Below are positions 32,821 through 44,800 of a DNA stretch of 64,000 bases, piece by piece. The position numbers and the translations under genes are program-made. This DNA comes from Baylisascaris procyonis (lineage: Eukaryota; Nematoda; Chromadorea; Rhabditida; Ascarididae). A model generated the notes under the pieces. That model did not search any database and was not told where the DNA came from. It saw nothing but the letters and a program-made list of their open reading frames with translations. The stretch's first letter is position 1, and each line of letters begins with the position of its first letter. The stretch covers positions 620,001-684,000 of the forward strand of contig JAZARR010000187.1 of the NCBI GenBank assembly GCA_037389465.1, given 5' to 3'.

Positions 32821-35800
32821 GCCTAAACCTAAGCCTTAGCCTTAATCTCAACTTGAGCCTAAGCCTAAGCCTAAGCCTAAGCCTAAGCTTAAGCCTTAGC
32901 CTAAACCTCAGCTTAAGCACAAGCCTAAGCCTAAGCCGAAGCCTAATCCTAAGCCTAAGCCCTAAGCCTAAGCCTAAGCCTAAGCCTAACCCTAAGTTCT
33001 AAGCCTAAGCCTAAGCCTTAGCCTAAACCTCAACTTAGGCTTAAGCCTAAGCCTAAGCCTGAGCCTAAGCCTAAGCCTAAGCCTAAGTTTAAGCCTAAGC
33101 CTAAGTTTAAGCCTAAGCCTACGCCTAAGCCTAAGCCTAATCCTTAGCCTAAGCCTAAGCCTAAGCCTAAGTTCTAGGGCTAAGCCTAAGCCTAAGCTTA
33201 AGCCTAAGCATAATCCTAAGCTTAAGCTTGAGCCTTAGTGTAAGTTTAAGCCTAAGCCTAAGCCTAAGCCTAACCCTAAGCTTAAGCCTATGCATAAGTT
33301 TAAGCCGAAGCCTGACCCTATGCCTAAGCCTAAGCCTAATCCTTAGCCTAAGCCTAAACCTAAGCCTTAGCCTAAACCTCAACTTAAGCCCAAGCCTATG
33401 CCTGAACCTAAGTTTAAGCCTAAGCTTAAACCTAAGCCTAAGCCTAAGCCTAAGCTTAAGCCTTAGCCTAAACCTCAACTTAAGCTTAAGCCTAAGCCTA
33501 AGTCTAAGTTCTAGGCCTAAGCCTAAGACTTAGCCTAATCCTCAACTCATCCTAAGCCTAAGCCTAAGCCTAATCCTAAGCCTAAGCCTAAGCCTAAGCC
33601 TAAGCCTAAGCCTAAGCCCAAGCCTAAGCCTAAGCCCTAAGCCTAAGGCTAAGCCTAAGCCTAAGCCAAACCTAAGCCTAAGCCTAAGCCTAAGCCTAAG
33701 CCTAAGCCTAAGCCTAAGCCTAAGCCTAAGCCTAAGCCTAAGCCTATGCCCTAAGCCTAAGCCTAAGCCTTAGCCTGACCCCAAGTTCTAAGCCTAAGCC
33801 TAAGCCTAAGCTTAAGCCTAAGCCTACGCCTAAGCCTAAGCCTAAGCCTAAGCCTAAGCTTAATCCTAAGCCCAAGCCTAAGCCTAAGCCTAAGCCCTAA
33901 GCCTAAGCCTAAGCCTAAGCATAACCCTAAGCTCTAAGCCTAAGCCTAAGCCTTAGCCTTAATCTCAACTTGAGCCTAAGCCTAAGCCTAAGCCTAAGCC
34001 TAAGCTTAAGCCTAAGCCTAAGCCTAAGCTTGAGCCTATGCCTGAGCTTAAGCCTAAGCCTAAGCTTAAGCCTAAGCCTAAGCCTAAGCCTAAGCCTAAG
34101 TTTAAGCCTAAGCCTAAGTTTAAGCCTAGGCCTACGCCTAAGCCTAAGCCCTAAGCCTAAGCCTAAGCCTAAGCCTAACCCTAAGTTCTAAGCCTAAGCC
34201 TAAGCCTTAGCCTAAACCTCAACTTAAGCTTAAGCCTAAGCCTAAGCCTGAGCCTAAGCCTAAGCCTAAGCCTAAGTTTAAGCCTAAGCCTAAGTTTAAG
34301 CCTAAGCCTACGCCTAAGCCTAAGCCTAATCCTTAGCCTAAGCCTAAGCCTAAGCCTAAGTTCTAGGGCTAAGCCTAAGCCTAAGCCTTAGCCTAAACCT
34401 CAACTTAAGCCCAAGCCTAAGCCTAAGCCTAAGCCTAAGCTTAAACCTAAGCCCAAGCCTAAGCCTAAGCTTAAGCCTAAGCCTAAGTTGAAGCCTAACC
34501 CTAAACCTTAGCCTATGCCTAGGTCTAAGCCTAAGCCTAATCCTGAGCCTAAGCCTAAGCCTAAGCCTAAGCCTAAGCCTAAGCCTAAGCCTAACCCTAA
34601 GCCTAAGCCTAAGCTTAAGCCTAAGTTTAAGCCTAAGCCTATGCCTAAGCCTATGCCTAAGCCTAAGCCTAAGCCTTAGCCCTAAGCCTAAGCCTAAACC
34701 TAAGCCTAAGCCTGAGCCTAACCCTAAGTTCTAAGCCTGAGCCTAAGCCTTAGCCTAAACCTCAATTTAAGCTTAAGCCTAAGCCTAAGCCTAAGCCTGA
34801 GCTTAAGCCTAAGCCTACGCCTATGCCTAAGCCTAAGCCTAAGCCTAAGCCTAAGCCTAAGCCTAAGCCTAAGCCTAAGCCTAAGCCTAAGCCTAAGCCT
34901 AAGCCTAAGCCTAAGCCTAAGCCTAAGCCTAAGCCTAAGCCTAAGCCTAAGCCTAAGCCTAAGCCTAAGCCTAAGCCCAAGCTTAAGCCTAAGCCTAAGC
35001 CCAAGCATAATCCTAAGCTTAAGCTTGAGCCTTAGTGTAAGTTTAAGCCTAAGCCTAAGCCTAAGCTTAAGCCTAAGCGTAAGTTTAAGCCGAAGCCTAT
35101 GCCTAAGCCTAAGCCTAATCCTTAGCCTAAGCCTAAGCCTAAGCCTAAGCCTAAGTTCTAGGGCTAAGCCTAAGCCTAAGCCTTAGCCTAAACCTCAGCT
35201 TAAGCCCAACCCTAAGCCTATGCCTAAGCCTAAGCCCAAGCTTAAGCCTAAGCCTAAGCCTAAGCTCAAGCCTAAGCGTAAGTTTAAGCCTAAGCCTAAG
35301 CCTAAGCCTAAGCCTAAGCTTAAGCCTAAGCCTATGTTTAAGCCTAAGCCTAAGCCTAAGCCTAAGCCTAAGCCTAAGCCTAAGCCCAAGCCTAAGCCTA
35401 AGCTTAAGCCTAAGCATAATCCTAAGCTTAAGCTTGAGCCTTAGTGTAAGTTTAAGCCTAAGCCTAAGCCTAAGCCTAAGCCTAAGCTTAAGCCTAAGCG
35501 TAAGTTTAAGCCGAAGCCTGACCCTATGCCTAAGCCTAAGCCTAATCCTTAGCCTAAGCCTAAACCTAAGCCTTAGCCTAAACCTCAACTTAAGCCCAAG
35601 CCTAAGCCTGAACCTAAGCCTAAGCCTAAGCTTAAACCTAAGCCTAAGCCTAAGCCTAAGCTTAAGCCTTAGCCTAAACCTCAACTTAAGCTTAAGCCTA
35701 AGCCTAAGCCTAAGTCTAAGTTCTAGGCCTAAGCCTAAGCCTTAGCCTAATCCTCAACTTAAGCCTAAGCCTAAGCCTGAGCCTAATCCTAAGCCTAAGC

Positions 35801-38800
35801 CTAAGCCTAAGCCTAAGCCTAAGCCTAAGCCTAAGCCTAAGCCTAAGCCTAAGGCTAAGCCTAAGCCTAAGCCTAAGCCTAAGCCTAAGCCTAAGCCTAA
35901 GCCTAAGCCTAAGCCTAAGCCTAAGCCTAAGCCTAAGCCTAAGCTTAAGCCTAAGTTTAAGCCTAAGCCTATGCCTAAGCCTATGCCTAAGCCTAAGCCT
36001 AAGCCTTAGCCCTAAGCCTAAGCCTAAACCTAAGCCTAAGCCTGAGCCAAACCCTAAGTTCTAAGCCTGAGCCTAAGCCTTAGCCTAAACCTCAATTTAA
36101 GCTTAAGCCTAAGCCTAAGCCTAAGCCTGAGCTTAAGCCTAAGCCTAAGCCTAAGCCTAAGCCTAAGCCTAAGCCTAAGCCTAAGCCTAAGCCTAAGCCT
36201 AAGCCTAAGCCTAAGCCTAAGCCTAAGCCTAAGCCTAAGCCTAAGCCTAAGCCTAAGCCTAAGCCTAAGCCTAAGCCTAAGCCTAAGCCCAAGCCTAAGC
36301 CTAAGCCTAAGCCTAAGCCTAAGCCTAAGCTTAAGCCTAAGCATAATCCTAAGCTTAAGCTTGAGCCTTAGTGTAAGTTTAAGCCTAAGCCTAAGCCTAA
36401 GCTTAAGCCTAAGCCTAAGCTTAAGCCTAAGCCTAAGCCTAAGCCTTAGCCTAAACCTCAACTTAAGCTTAAGCCTAAGCCTAAGCCTAAGCCTAAGCTT
36501 AAGCCTAAGCCTAAGCCTAAGCCTAAGCCTAAGCCTAAGCCTAAGCCTAAGCCTAACCCTAAGCCCAAGCCTAAGCCTAAGCCTAAGCCTAAGCCTATGC
36601 CTAAGCCTAAACCTAAACTTAAGCCTAAGCCTCAGCTTAAGCCTAAGCCTAAGCCTAAGCCTAAGCCCAAGCCTAAGCCTAAGCCTAAGCCCTAAGCCTA
36701 AGCCCTAAGCCTAAGCCTAAGCCTAAGCCTAACCCTAAGTTCTAAGCCTAAGCCTAAGCCTTAGCCTAAACCTCAACTTAGGCTTAAGCCTAAGCCTAAG
36801 CCTGAGCCTGAGCCTAAGCCTAAGCCTAAGCCTAAGCCTAAGCCTAAGCCTAAGCCTAAGCCTAAGCCTAAGCCTAAGCCTAAGCCTAAGCCTAAGCCTA
36901 AGCCTAAGCCTAAGCCTAAGCCTAAGCCTAAGCCTAAGCCTAAGCCTATGCCTAAGCCTAAACCTAAACTTAAGCCTAAGCCTCAGCTTAAGCCTAAGCC
37001 TAAGCCTAAGCCTAAGCCCAAGCCTAAGCCTAAGCCTGAGCCTAAGCCTTAGCCTAAACCTCAATTTAAGCTTAAGCCTAAGCCTAAGCCTAAGCCTGAG
37101 CTTAAGCCTAAGCCTAAGCCTAAGCCTAAGCCTAAGCCTAAGCCTAAGCCTAAGCCTAAGCCTAAGCCTAAGCCTAAGCCTAAGCCTAAGCCTAAGCCTA
37201 AGCCTAAGCCTAAGCCTAAGCCTAAGCCTAAGCCTAAGCCTAAGCCTAAGCCTAAGCCTAAGCCTAAGCTTAAGCCTAAGCCTAAGCCCAAGCCTAAGCC
37301 TAAGCCTAATCCTAAGCCTAAGCCCAAGCTTAAGCCTAAGCCTAAGCCCAAGCCTAAGCCTAAGCTTATGCCTAAGCATAATCCTAAGCTTAAGCTTGAG
37401 CCTTAGTGTAAGTTTAAGCCTAAGCCTAAGCCTAAGCCTAAGCCTAAGCCTAAGCCTAAGCCTAAGCCTAAGCCTAAGCCCAAGCCTATTCCTAAGCCTA
37501 AGCCCTGAGCCTAAGCCTAAGCCTAAGCATAACCCTAAGTTCTCAGCCTAAACCTAAGCCTTAGCCTTAATCTCAACTTGAGCCTAAGCCTAAGCCTAAG
37601 CCTAAGCCTAAGCTTAAGCCTTAGCCTAAACCTCAGCTTAAGCACAAGCCTAAGCCTAAGCCGAAGCCTAATCCTAAGCCTAAGCCCTAAGCCTAAGCCT
37701 AAGCCTAAGCCTAACCCTAAGTTCTAAGCCTAAGCCTAAGCCTTAGCCTAAACCTCAACTTAAGCTTAAGCCTAAGCCTAAGCCTGAGCCTAAGCCTAAG
37801 CCTAAGCCTAAGTTTAAGCCTAAGCCTAAGTTTAAGCCTAGGCCTACGCCTAAGCCTAAGCCTAATCCTTAGCCTAAGCCTAAGCCTAAGCCTAAGTTCT
37901 AGGGCTAAGCCTAAGCCTAAGCCTTAGCCTAAACCTCAACTTAAGCCCAAGCCTAAGCCTAAGCCTAAGCCTAAGCCTAAGCTTAAACCTAAGCCCAAGC
38001 CTAAGCCTAAGCTTAAGCCTAAGCCTAAGCCTAATCCTGAGCCTAAGCCTAAGCCTAAGCCTAAGCCTAAGCCTAAGCCTAAGCCTAACCCTAAGCCTAA
38101 GCCTAAGCTTAAGCCTAAGTTTAAGCCTAAGCCTATGCCTAAGCCTATGCCTAAGCCTAAGCCTAAGCCTAACCCTAAGTTCTAAGCCTAAGCCTAAGCC
38201 TAAGCCTAAGCCTAAGCCCTAAGCCTAAGCTTAAGCCTAAGCCTAAGCCCAAGCCTAAGCCTAAGCCTAATCCTAAGCCTAAGCCCAAGCTTAAGCCTAA
38301 GCCTAAGCCCAAGCCTAAGCCTAATCCTGAGCCTAAGCCTAAGCCTAAGCCTAAGCCTAAGCCTAAGCCTAAGCCTAACCCTAAGCCTAAGCCTAAGCTT
38401 AAGCCTAAGTTTAAGCCTAAGCCTAAGCCTAAGCCTAAGCCTAAGCCTAAGCCTAAGCCTAAGCCTAAGCCTAAGCCTAAGCCTAAGCCTAAGCCTAAGC
38501 CTAAGCCCTAAGCCTAAGCTTAAGCCTAAGCCTAAGCCCAAGCCTAAGCCTAAGCCTAATCCTAAGCCTAAGCCCAAGCTTAAGCCTAAGCCTAAGCCCA
38601 AGCCTAAGCCTAAGCTTATGCCTAAGCATAATCCTAAGCTTAAGCTTGAGCCTTAGTGTAAGTTTAAGCCTAAGCCTAAGCCTAAGCCTAAGCCTAAGCC
38701 TAAGCCTAAGCCTAAGCCTAAGCCTAAGCCTAAGCCCAAGCCTATTCCTAAGCCTAAGCCCTGAGCCTAAGCCTAAGCCTAAGCATAACCCTAAGTTCTC

Positions 38801-41800
38801 AGCCTAAACCTAAGCCTTAGCCTTAATCTCAACTTGAGCCTAAGCCTAAGCCTAAGCCTAAGCCTAAGCTTAAGCCTTAGCCTAAACCTCAGCTTAAGCA
38901 CAAGCCTAAGCCTAAGCCGAAGCCTAATCCTAAGCCTAAGCCTAAGCCTAAGCCTAAGCCTAAGCCTAACCCTAAGTTCTAAGCCTAAGCCTAAGCCTTA
39001 GCCTAAACCTCAACTTAAGCTTAAGCCTAAGCCTAAGCCTGAGCCTAAGCCTAAGCCTAAGCCTAAGTTTAAGCCTAAGCCTAAGTTTAAGCCTAGGCCT
39101 ACGCCTAAGCCTAAGCCTAATCCTTAGCCTAAGCCTAAGCCTAAGCCTAAGTTCTAGGGCTAAGCCTAAGCCTAAGCCTTAGCCTAAACCTCAACTTAAG
39201 CCCAAGCCTAAGCCTAAGCCTAAGCCTAAGCCTAAGCTTAAACCTAAGCCCAAGCCTAAGCCTAAGCTTAAGCCTAAGCCTAAGCCTAATCCTGAGCCTA
39301 AGCCTAAGCCTAAGCCTAAGCCTAAGCCTAAGCCTAAGCCTAACCCTAAGCCTAAGCCTAAGCTTAAGCCTAAGTTTAAGCCTAAGCCTATGCCTAAGCC
39401 TATGCCTAAGCCTAAGCCTAAGCCTAAGCCTAAGCCTAAGCCTAAGCCTAAGCCTAAGCCTAAGCCTAAGCCTAAGCCTAAGCCTAAGCCCTAAGCCTAA
39501 GCCTAAGCCTGAGCTTAAGCCTAAGCCTACGCCTATGCCTAAGCCTAAGCCTAAGCCTAAGCCTAAGCCTAAGCCTAAGCCTAAGCCTAAGCCTAAGCCT
39601 AAGCCTAAGCCTAAGCCTAAGCCTAAGCCTAAGCCTAAGCCTAAGCCTAAGCCTAAGCCTAAGCCTAAGCCTAAGCCTAAGCCTAAGCCTAAGCCTAAGC
39701 CCAAGCTTAAGCCTAAGCCTAAGCCCAAGCATAATCCTAAGCTTAAGCTTGAGCCTTAGTGTAAGTTTAAGCCTATGCCTAAGCCTAAGCTTAAGCCTAA
39801 GCGTAAGTTTAAGCCGAAGCCTATGCCTAAGCCTAAGCCTAATCCTTAGCCTAAGCCTATGCCTAAGCCTAAGCCTAAGTTCTAGGGCTAAGCCTAAGCC
39901 TAAGCCTTAGCCTAAACCTCAGCTTAAGCCCAACCCTAAGCCTATGCCTAAGCCTAAGCCCAAGCTTAAGCCTAAGCCTAAGCCTAAGCTCAAGCCTAAG
40001 CGTAAGTTTAAGCCTAAGCCTAAGCCTAAGCCTAAGCCTAAGCCTAAGCTTAAGCCTAAGCCTATGTTTAAGCCTAAGCCTAAGCCTAAGCCTAAGCCTA
40101 AGCCTAAGCCTAAGCCCAAGCCTAAGCCTAAGCTTAAGCCTAAGCATAATCCTAAGCTTAAGCTTGAGCCTTAGTGTAAGTTTAAGCCTAAGCCTAAGCC
40201 TAAGCCTAAGCCTAAGCTTAAGCCTAAGCGTAAGTTTAAGCCGAAGCCTGACCCTATGCCTAAGCCTAAGCCTAATCCTTAGCCTAAGCCTAAACCTAAG
40301 CCTTAGCCTAAACCTCAACTTAAGCCCAAGCCTATGCCTGAACCTAAGCCTAAGCCTAAGTTTAAACCTAAGCCTAAGCCTAAGCCTAAGCTTAAGCCTT
40401 AGCCTAAACCTCAACTTAAGCTTAAGCCTAAGCCTAAGCCTAAGTCTAAGTTCTAGGCCTAAGCCTAAGCCTTAGCCTAATCCTCAACTTAAGCCTAAGC
40501 CTAAGCCTGAGCCTAATCCTAAGCCTAAGCCTAAGCCTAAGCCTAAGCCTAAGCCTAAGCCTAAGCCTAAGCCTAAGCCTAAGGCTAAGCCTAAGCCTAA
40601 GCCTAAGCCTAAGCCTAAGCCTTAGCCTAAGCCTAAGCCTAAGCCTAAGCCTAACCCTAAGCCTAAGCCTAAGCTTAAGCCTAAGTTTAAGCCTAAGCCT
40701 ATGCCTAAGCCTATGCCTAAGCCTAAGCCTAAGCCTTAGCCTAAGCCTAAGCCTAAACCTAAGCCTAAGCCTGAGCCAAACCCTAAGTTCTAAGCCTGAG
40801 CCTAAGCCTTAGCCTAAACCTCAATTTAAGCTTAAGCCTAAGCCTAAGCCTAAGCCTGAGCTTAAGCCTAAGCCTAAGCCTAAGCCTAAGCCTAAGCCTA
40901 AGCCTAAGCCTAAGCCTAAGCCTAAGCCTAAGCCTAAGCCTAAGCCTAAGCCCTAAGCCTAAGCTTAAGCCTAAGCCTAAGCCCAAGCCTAAGCCTAAGC
41001 CTAAGCCTAAGCCTAAGCCTAACCCTAAGCCCAAGCCTAAGCCTAAGCCTAAGCCTAAGCCTAAGCCTAAGCTTAAGCCTAAGCATAATCCTAAGCTTAA
41101 GCTTGAGCCTTAGTGTAAGTTTAAGCCTAAGCCTAAGCCTAAGCTTAAGCCTAAGCCTAAGCTTAAGCCTAAGCCTAAGCCTAAGCCTTAGCCTAAACCT
41201 CAACTTAAGCTTAAGCCTAAGCCTAAGCCTAAGTCTAAGTTCTAGGCCTAAGCCTAAGCGTTAGCCTAATCCTCAACTTAAGCCTAAGCCTAAGCCTAAG
41301 CCTAAACCTAAGCCTTAGTCTAAGCCTAAGCCTAAGCCTAAGCCTATGCCTAAGCCTAAACCTAAACTTAAGCCTAAGCCTCAGCTTAAGCCTAAGCCTA
41401 AGCCTAAGCCTAAGCCCAAGCCTAAGCCTAAGCCTAAGCCCTAAGCCTAAGCCCTAAGCCTAAGCCTAAGCCTAAGCCTAACCCTAAGTTCTAAGCCTAA
41501 GCCTAAGCCTTAGCCTAAACCTCAACTTAAGCCTAAGCCCTAAGCCTAAGCCTAAGCCTAAGCCTAAGCCTATGCCTAAGCCTAAACCTAAACTTAAGCC
41601 TAAGCCTCAGCTTAAGCCTAAGCCTAAGCCTAAGCCTAAGCCCAAGCCTAAGCCTAAGCCTAAGCCTAAGCCTAAGCCTAAGCCTAAGCCTAAGCCTAAG
41701 CCTAAGCCTAAGCCTAAGCCTAAGCCTAAGCCTAAGCCTAGCCTAATTTAAGCTTAAGCCTAAGCCTAAGCCTAAGCCTGAGCTTAAGCCTAAGCCTAAG

Positions 41801-44800
41801 CCTAAGCCTAAGCCTAAGCCTAAGCCTAAGCCTAAGCCTAAGCCTAAGCCTAAGCCTAAGCCTAAGCCTAAGCCTAAGCCTAAGCCTAAGCCTAAGTTTA
41901 AGCCTAAGCCTAAGCCTAAGCCTAAGCCTAAGCCTAAGCCTAAGCCTAAGCCTAAGCCTAAGCCTAAGCCTAAGCCTAAGCCTAAGCCTAAGCCTAAGCC
42001 TAAGCCTAAGCCTAAGCCTAAGCCTAAGCTTAAGCCTAAGCCTAAGCCTAAGCCTAAGCCTAAGCCTAAGCCTAAGCCTAAGCCCAAGCTTAAGCCTAAG
42101 CCTAAGCCCAAGCCTAAGCCTAAGCTTAAGCCTAAGCATAATCCTAAGCTTAAGCTTGAGCCTTAGTGTAAGTTTAAGCCTAAGCCTAAGCCTAAGCTTA
42201 AGCCTAAGCCTAAGCTTAAGCCTAAGCCTAAGCCTAAGCCTTAGCCTAAACCTCAACTTAAGCTTAAGCCTAAGCCTAAGCCTAAGTCTAAGTTCTAGGC
42301 CTAAGCCTAAGCCTTAGCCTAATCCTCAACTTAAGCCTAAGCCTAAGCCTAAGCCTAAGCCTAAGCCTAAGCCTAAGCCTAAGCCTAAGCCTAAGCCTAA
42401 GCCTAAGCCTAAGCTTAAGCCTAAGCCTAAGCCTAAGCCTAAGCCTAAGCCTAAGCCTAAGCCTAAGCCTAAGCCTAAGCCCAAGCCTAAGCCTAAGCCT
42501 AAGCCTAAGCCTAAGCCTAAGCTTAAGCCTAAGCATAATCCTAAGCTTAAGCTTGAGCCTTAGTGTAAGTTTAAGCCTAAGCCTAAGCCTAAGCTTAAGC
42601 CTAAGCCTAAGCTTAAGCCTAAGCCTAAGCCTAAGCCTTAGCCTAAACCTCAACTTAAGCTTAAGCCTAAGCCTAAGCCTAAGTCTAAGTTCTAGGCCTA
42701 AGCCTAAGCCTTAGCCTAATCCTCAACTTAAGCCTAAGCCTAAGCCTAAGCCTAAGCCTAAGCCTTAGTCTAAGCCTAAGCCTAAGCCTAAGCCTATGCC
42801 TAAGCCTAAGCCTAAGCTTAAGCCTAAGCCTCAGCTTAAGCCTAAGCCTAAGCCTAAGCCTAAGCCTAAGCCTAAGCCTAAGCCTAAGCCTAAGCCTAAG
42901 CCTAAGCCTAAGCCTAAGCCTAAGCCTAACCCTAAGTTCTAAGCCTAAGCCTAAGCCTTAGCCTAAACCTCAACTTAGGCTTAAGCCTAAGCCTAAGCCT
43001 GAGCCTAAGCCTAAGCCTAAGCCTAAGCCTAAGCCTAAGCCTAAGCCTAAGCCTAAGCCTAAGCCTAAGCCTAAGCCTAAGCCTAAGCCTAAGCCTAAGC
43101 CTAAGCCTAAGCCTAAGCCTAAGCCTAAGCCTAAGCCTAAGCCTAAGCCTAAGCCTAAGCCTAAGCCTAAGCCTAAGCTTAAGCCTAAGCCTAAGCCTAA
43201 GCCTAAGCCTAAGCCTAAGCCTAAGCCTAAGCCTAAGCCTAAGCCTAAGCCTAAGCCTAAGCCTAAGCCTAAGCCTAAGCCTAAGCCTAAGCCTAAGCCT
43301 TAGCCTAAACCTCAATTTAAGCTTAAGCCTAAGCCTAAGCCTAAGCCTAAGCTTAAGCCTAAGCCTAAGCCTAAGCCTAAGCCTAAGCCTAAGCCTAAGC
43401 CTAAGCCTAAGCCTAAGCCTAAGCCTAAGCCTAAGCCTAAGCCTAAACTTAAGCCTAAGCCTCAGCTTAAGCCTAAGCCTAAGCCTAAGCCTAAGCCCAA
43501 GCCTAAGCCTAAGCCTAAGCCCTAAGCCTAAGCCTAAGCCTAAGCCTAAGCCTAAGCCTAACCCTAAGTTCTAAGCCTAAGCCTAAGCCTTAGCCTAAAC
43601 CTCAACTTAAGCCTAAGCCCTAAGCCTAAGCCTAAGCCTAAGCCTAAGCCTAAGCCTAAGCCTAAGCCTAAGCTTAAGCCTAAGCCTAAGCTTAAGCCTA
43701 AGCCTAAGCCTAAGCCTAAGCCTAAGCCTAAGCCTAAGCCTAAGCCCTAAGCCTAAGCCCTAAGCCTAAGCCTAAGCCTAAGCCTAAGCCTAAGCCTAAG
43801 CCTGAGCCTAAGCCTTAGCCTAGACCTCAATTTAAGCTTAAGCCTAAGCCTAAGCCTAAGCCTGAGCTTAAGCCTAAGCCTAAGCCTAAGCCTAAGCCTA
43901 AGCCTAAGCCTAAGCCTAAGCCTAAGCCTAAGCCTAAGCCTAAGCCTAAGCCTAAGCCTAAGCCTAAGCCTAAGCCTAAGTTTAAGCCTAAGCCTAAGCC
44001 TAAGCCTAAGCCTAAGCCTAAGCCTAAGCCTAAGCCTAAGCCTAAGCCTAAGCCTAAGCCTAAGCCTAAGCCTAAGCCTAAGCCTAAGCCTAAGCCTAAG
44101 CCTAAGCCTAAGCTTAAGCCTAAGCCTAAGCCTAAGCCTAAGCCTAAGCCTAAGCCTAAGCCTAAGCCCAAGCCTAAGCCTAAGCCTAAGCCTAAGCCTA
44201 AGCTTAAGCCTAAGCCTAATCCTAAGCTTAAGCTTGAGCCTTAGTAAGTTTAAGCCTAAGCCTAAGCCTAAGTTTAAGCCTAAGCCTAAGCTTAAGCCTA
44301 AGCCTAAGCCTAAGCCTTAGCCTAAGCCTCAACTTAAGCTTAAGCCTAAGCCTAAGCCTAAGCCTAAGTTCTAGGCCTAAGCCTAAGCCTTAGCCTAACT
44401 TAAGCCTAAGCCTAAGCCTAAGCCTAAGCCTAAGCCTTAGTCTAAGCCTAAGCCTAAGCCTAAGCCTAAGCCTAAGCCTAAGCCTAAGCCTAAGCCTAAG
44501 CCTAAGCCTAAGCCTAAGCCTAAGCCTAAGCTTAAGCCTAAGCCTAAGCCTAAGCCTAAGCCTAAGCCTAAGCCTAAGCCTAAGCCTAAGCCTAAGCCCA
44601 AGCCTAAGCCTAAGCCTAAGCCTAAGCCTAAGCCTAAGCTTAAGCCTAAGCATAATCCTAAGCTTAAGCTTGAGCCTTAGTGTAAGTTTAAGCCTAAGCC
44701 TAAGCCTAAGCTTAAGCCTAAGCCTAAGCTTAAGCCTAAGCCTAAGCCTAAGCCTTAGCCTAAACCTCAACTTAAGCTTAAGCCTAAGCCTAAGCCTAAG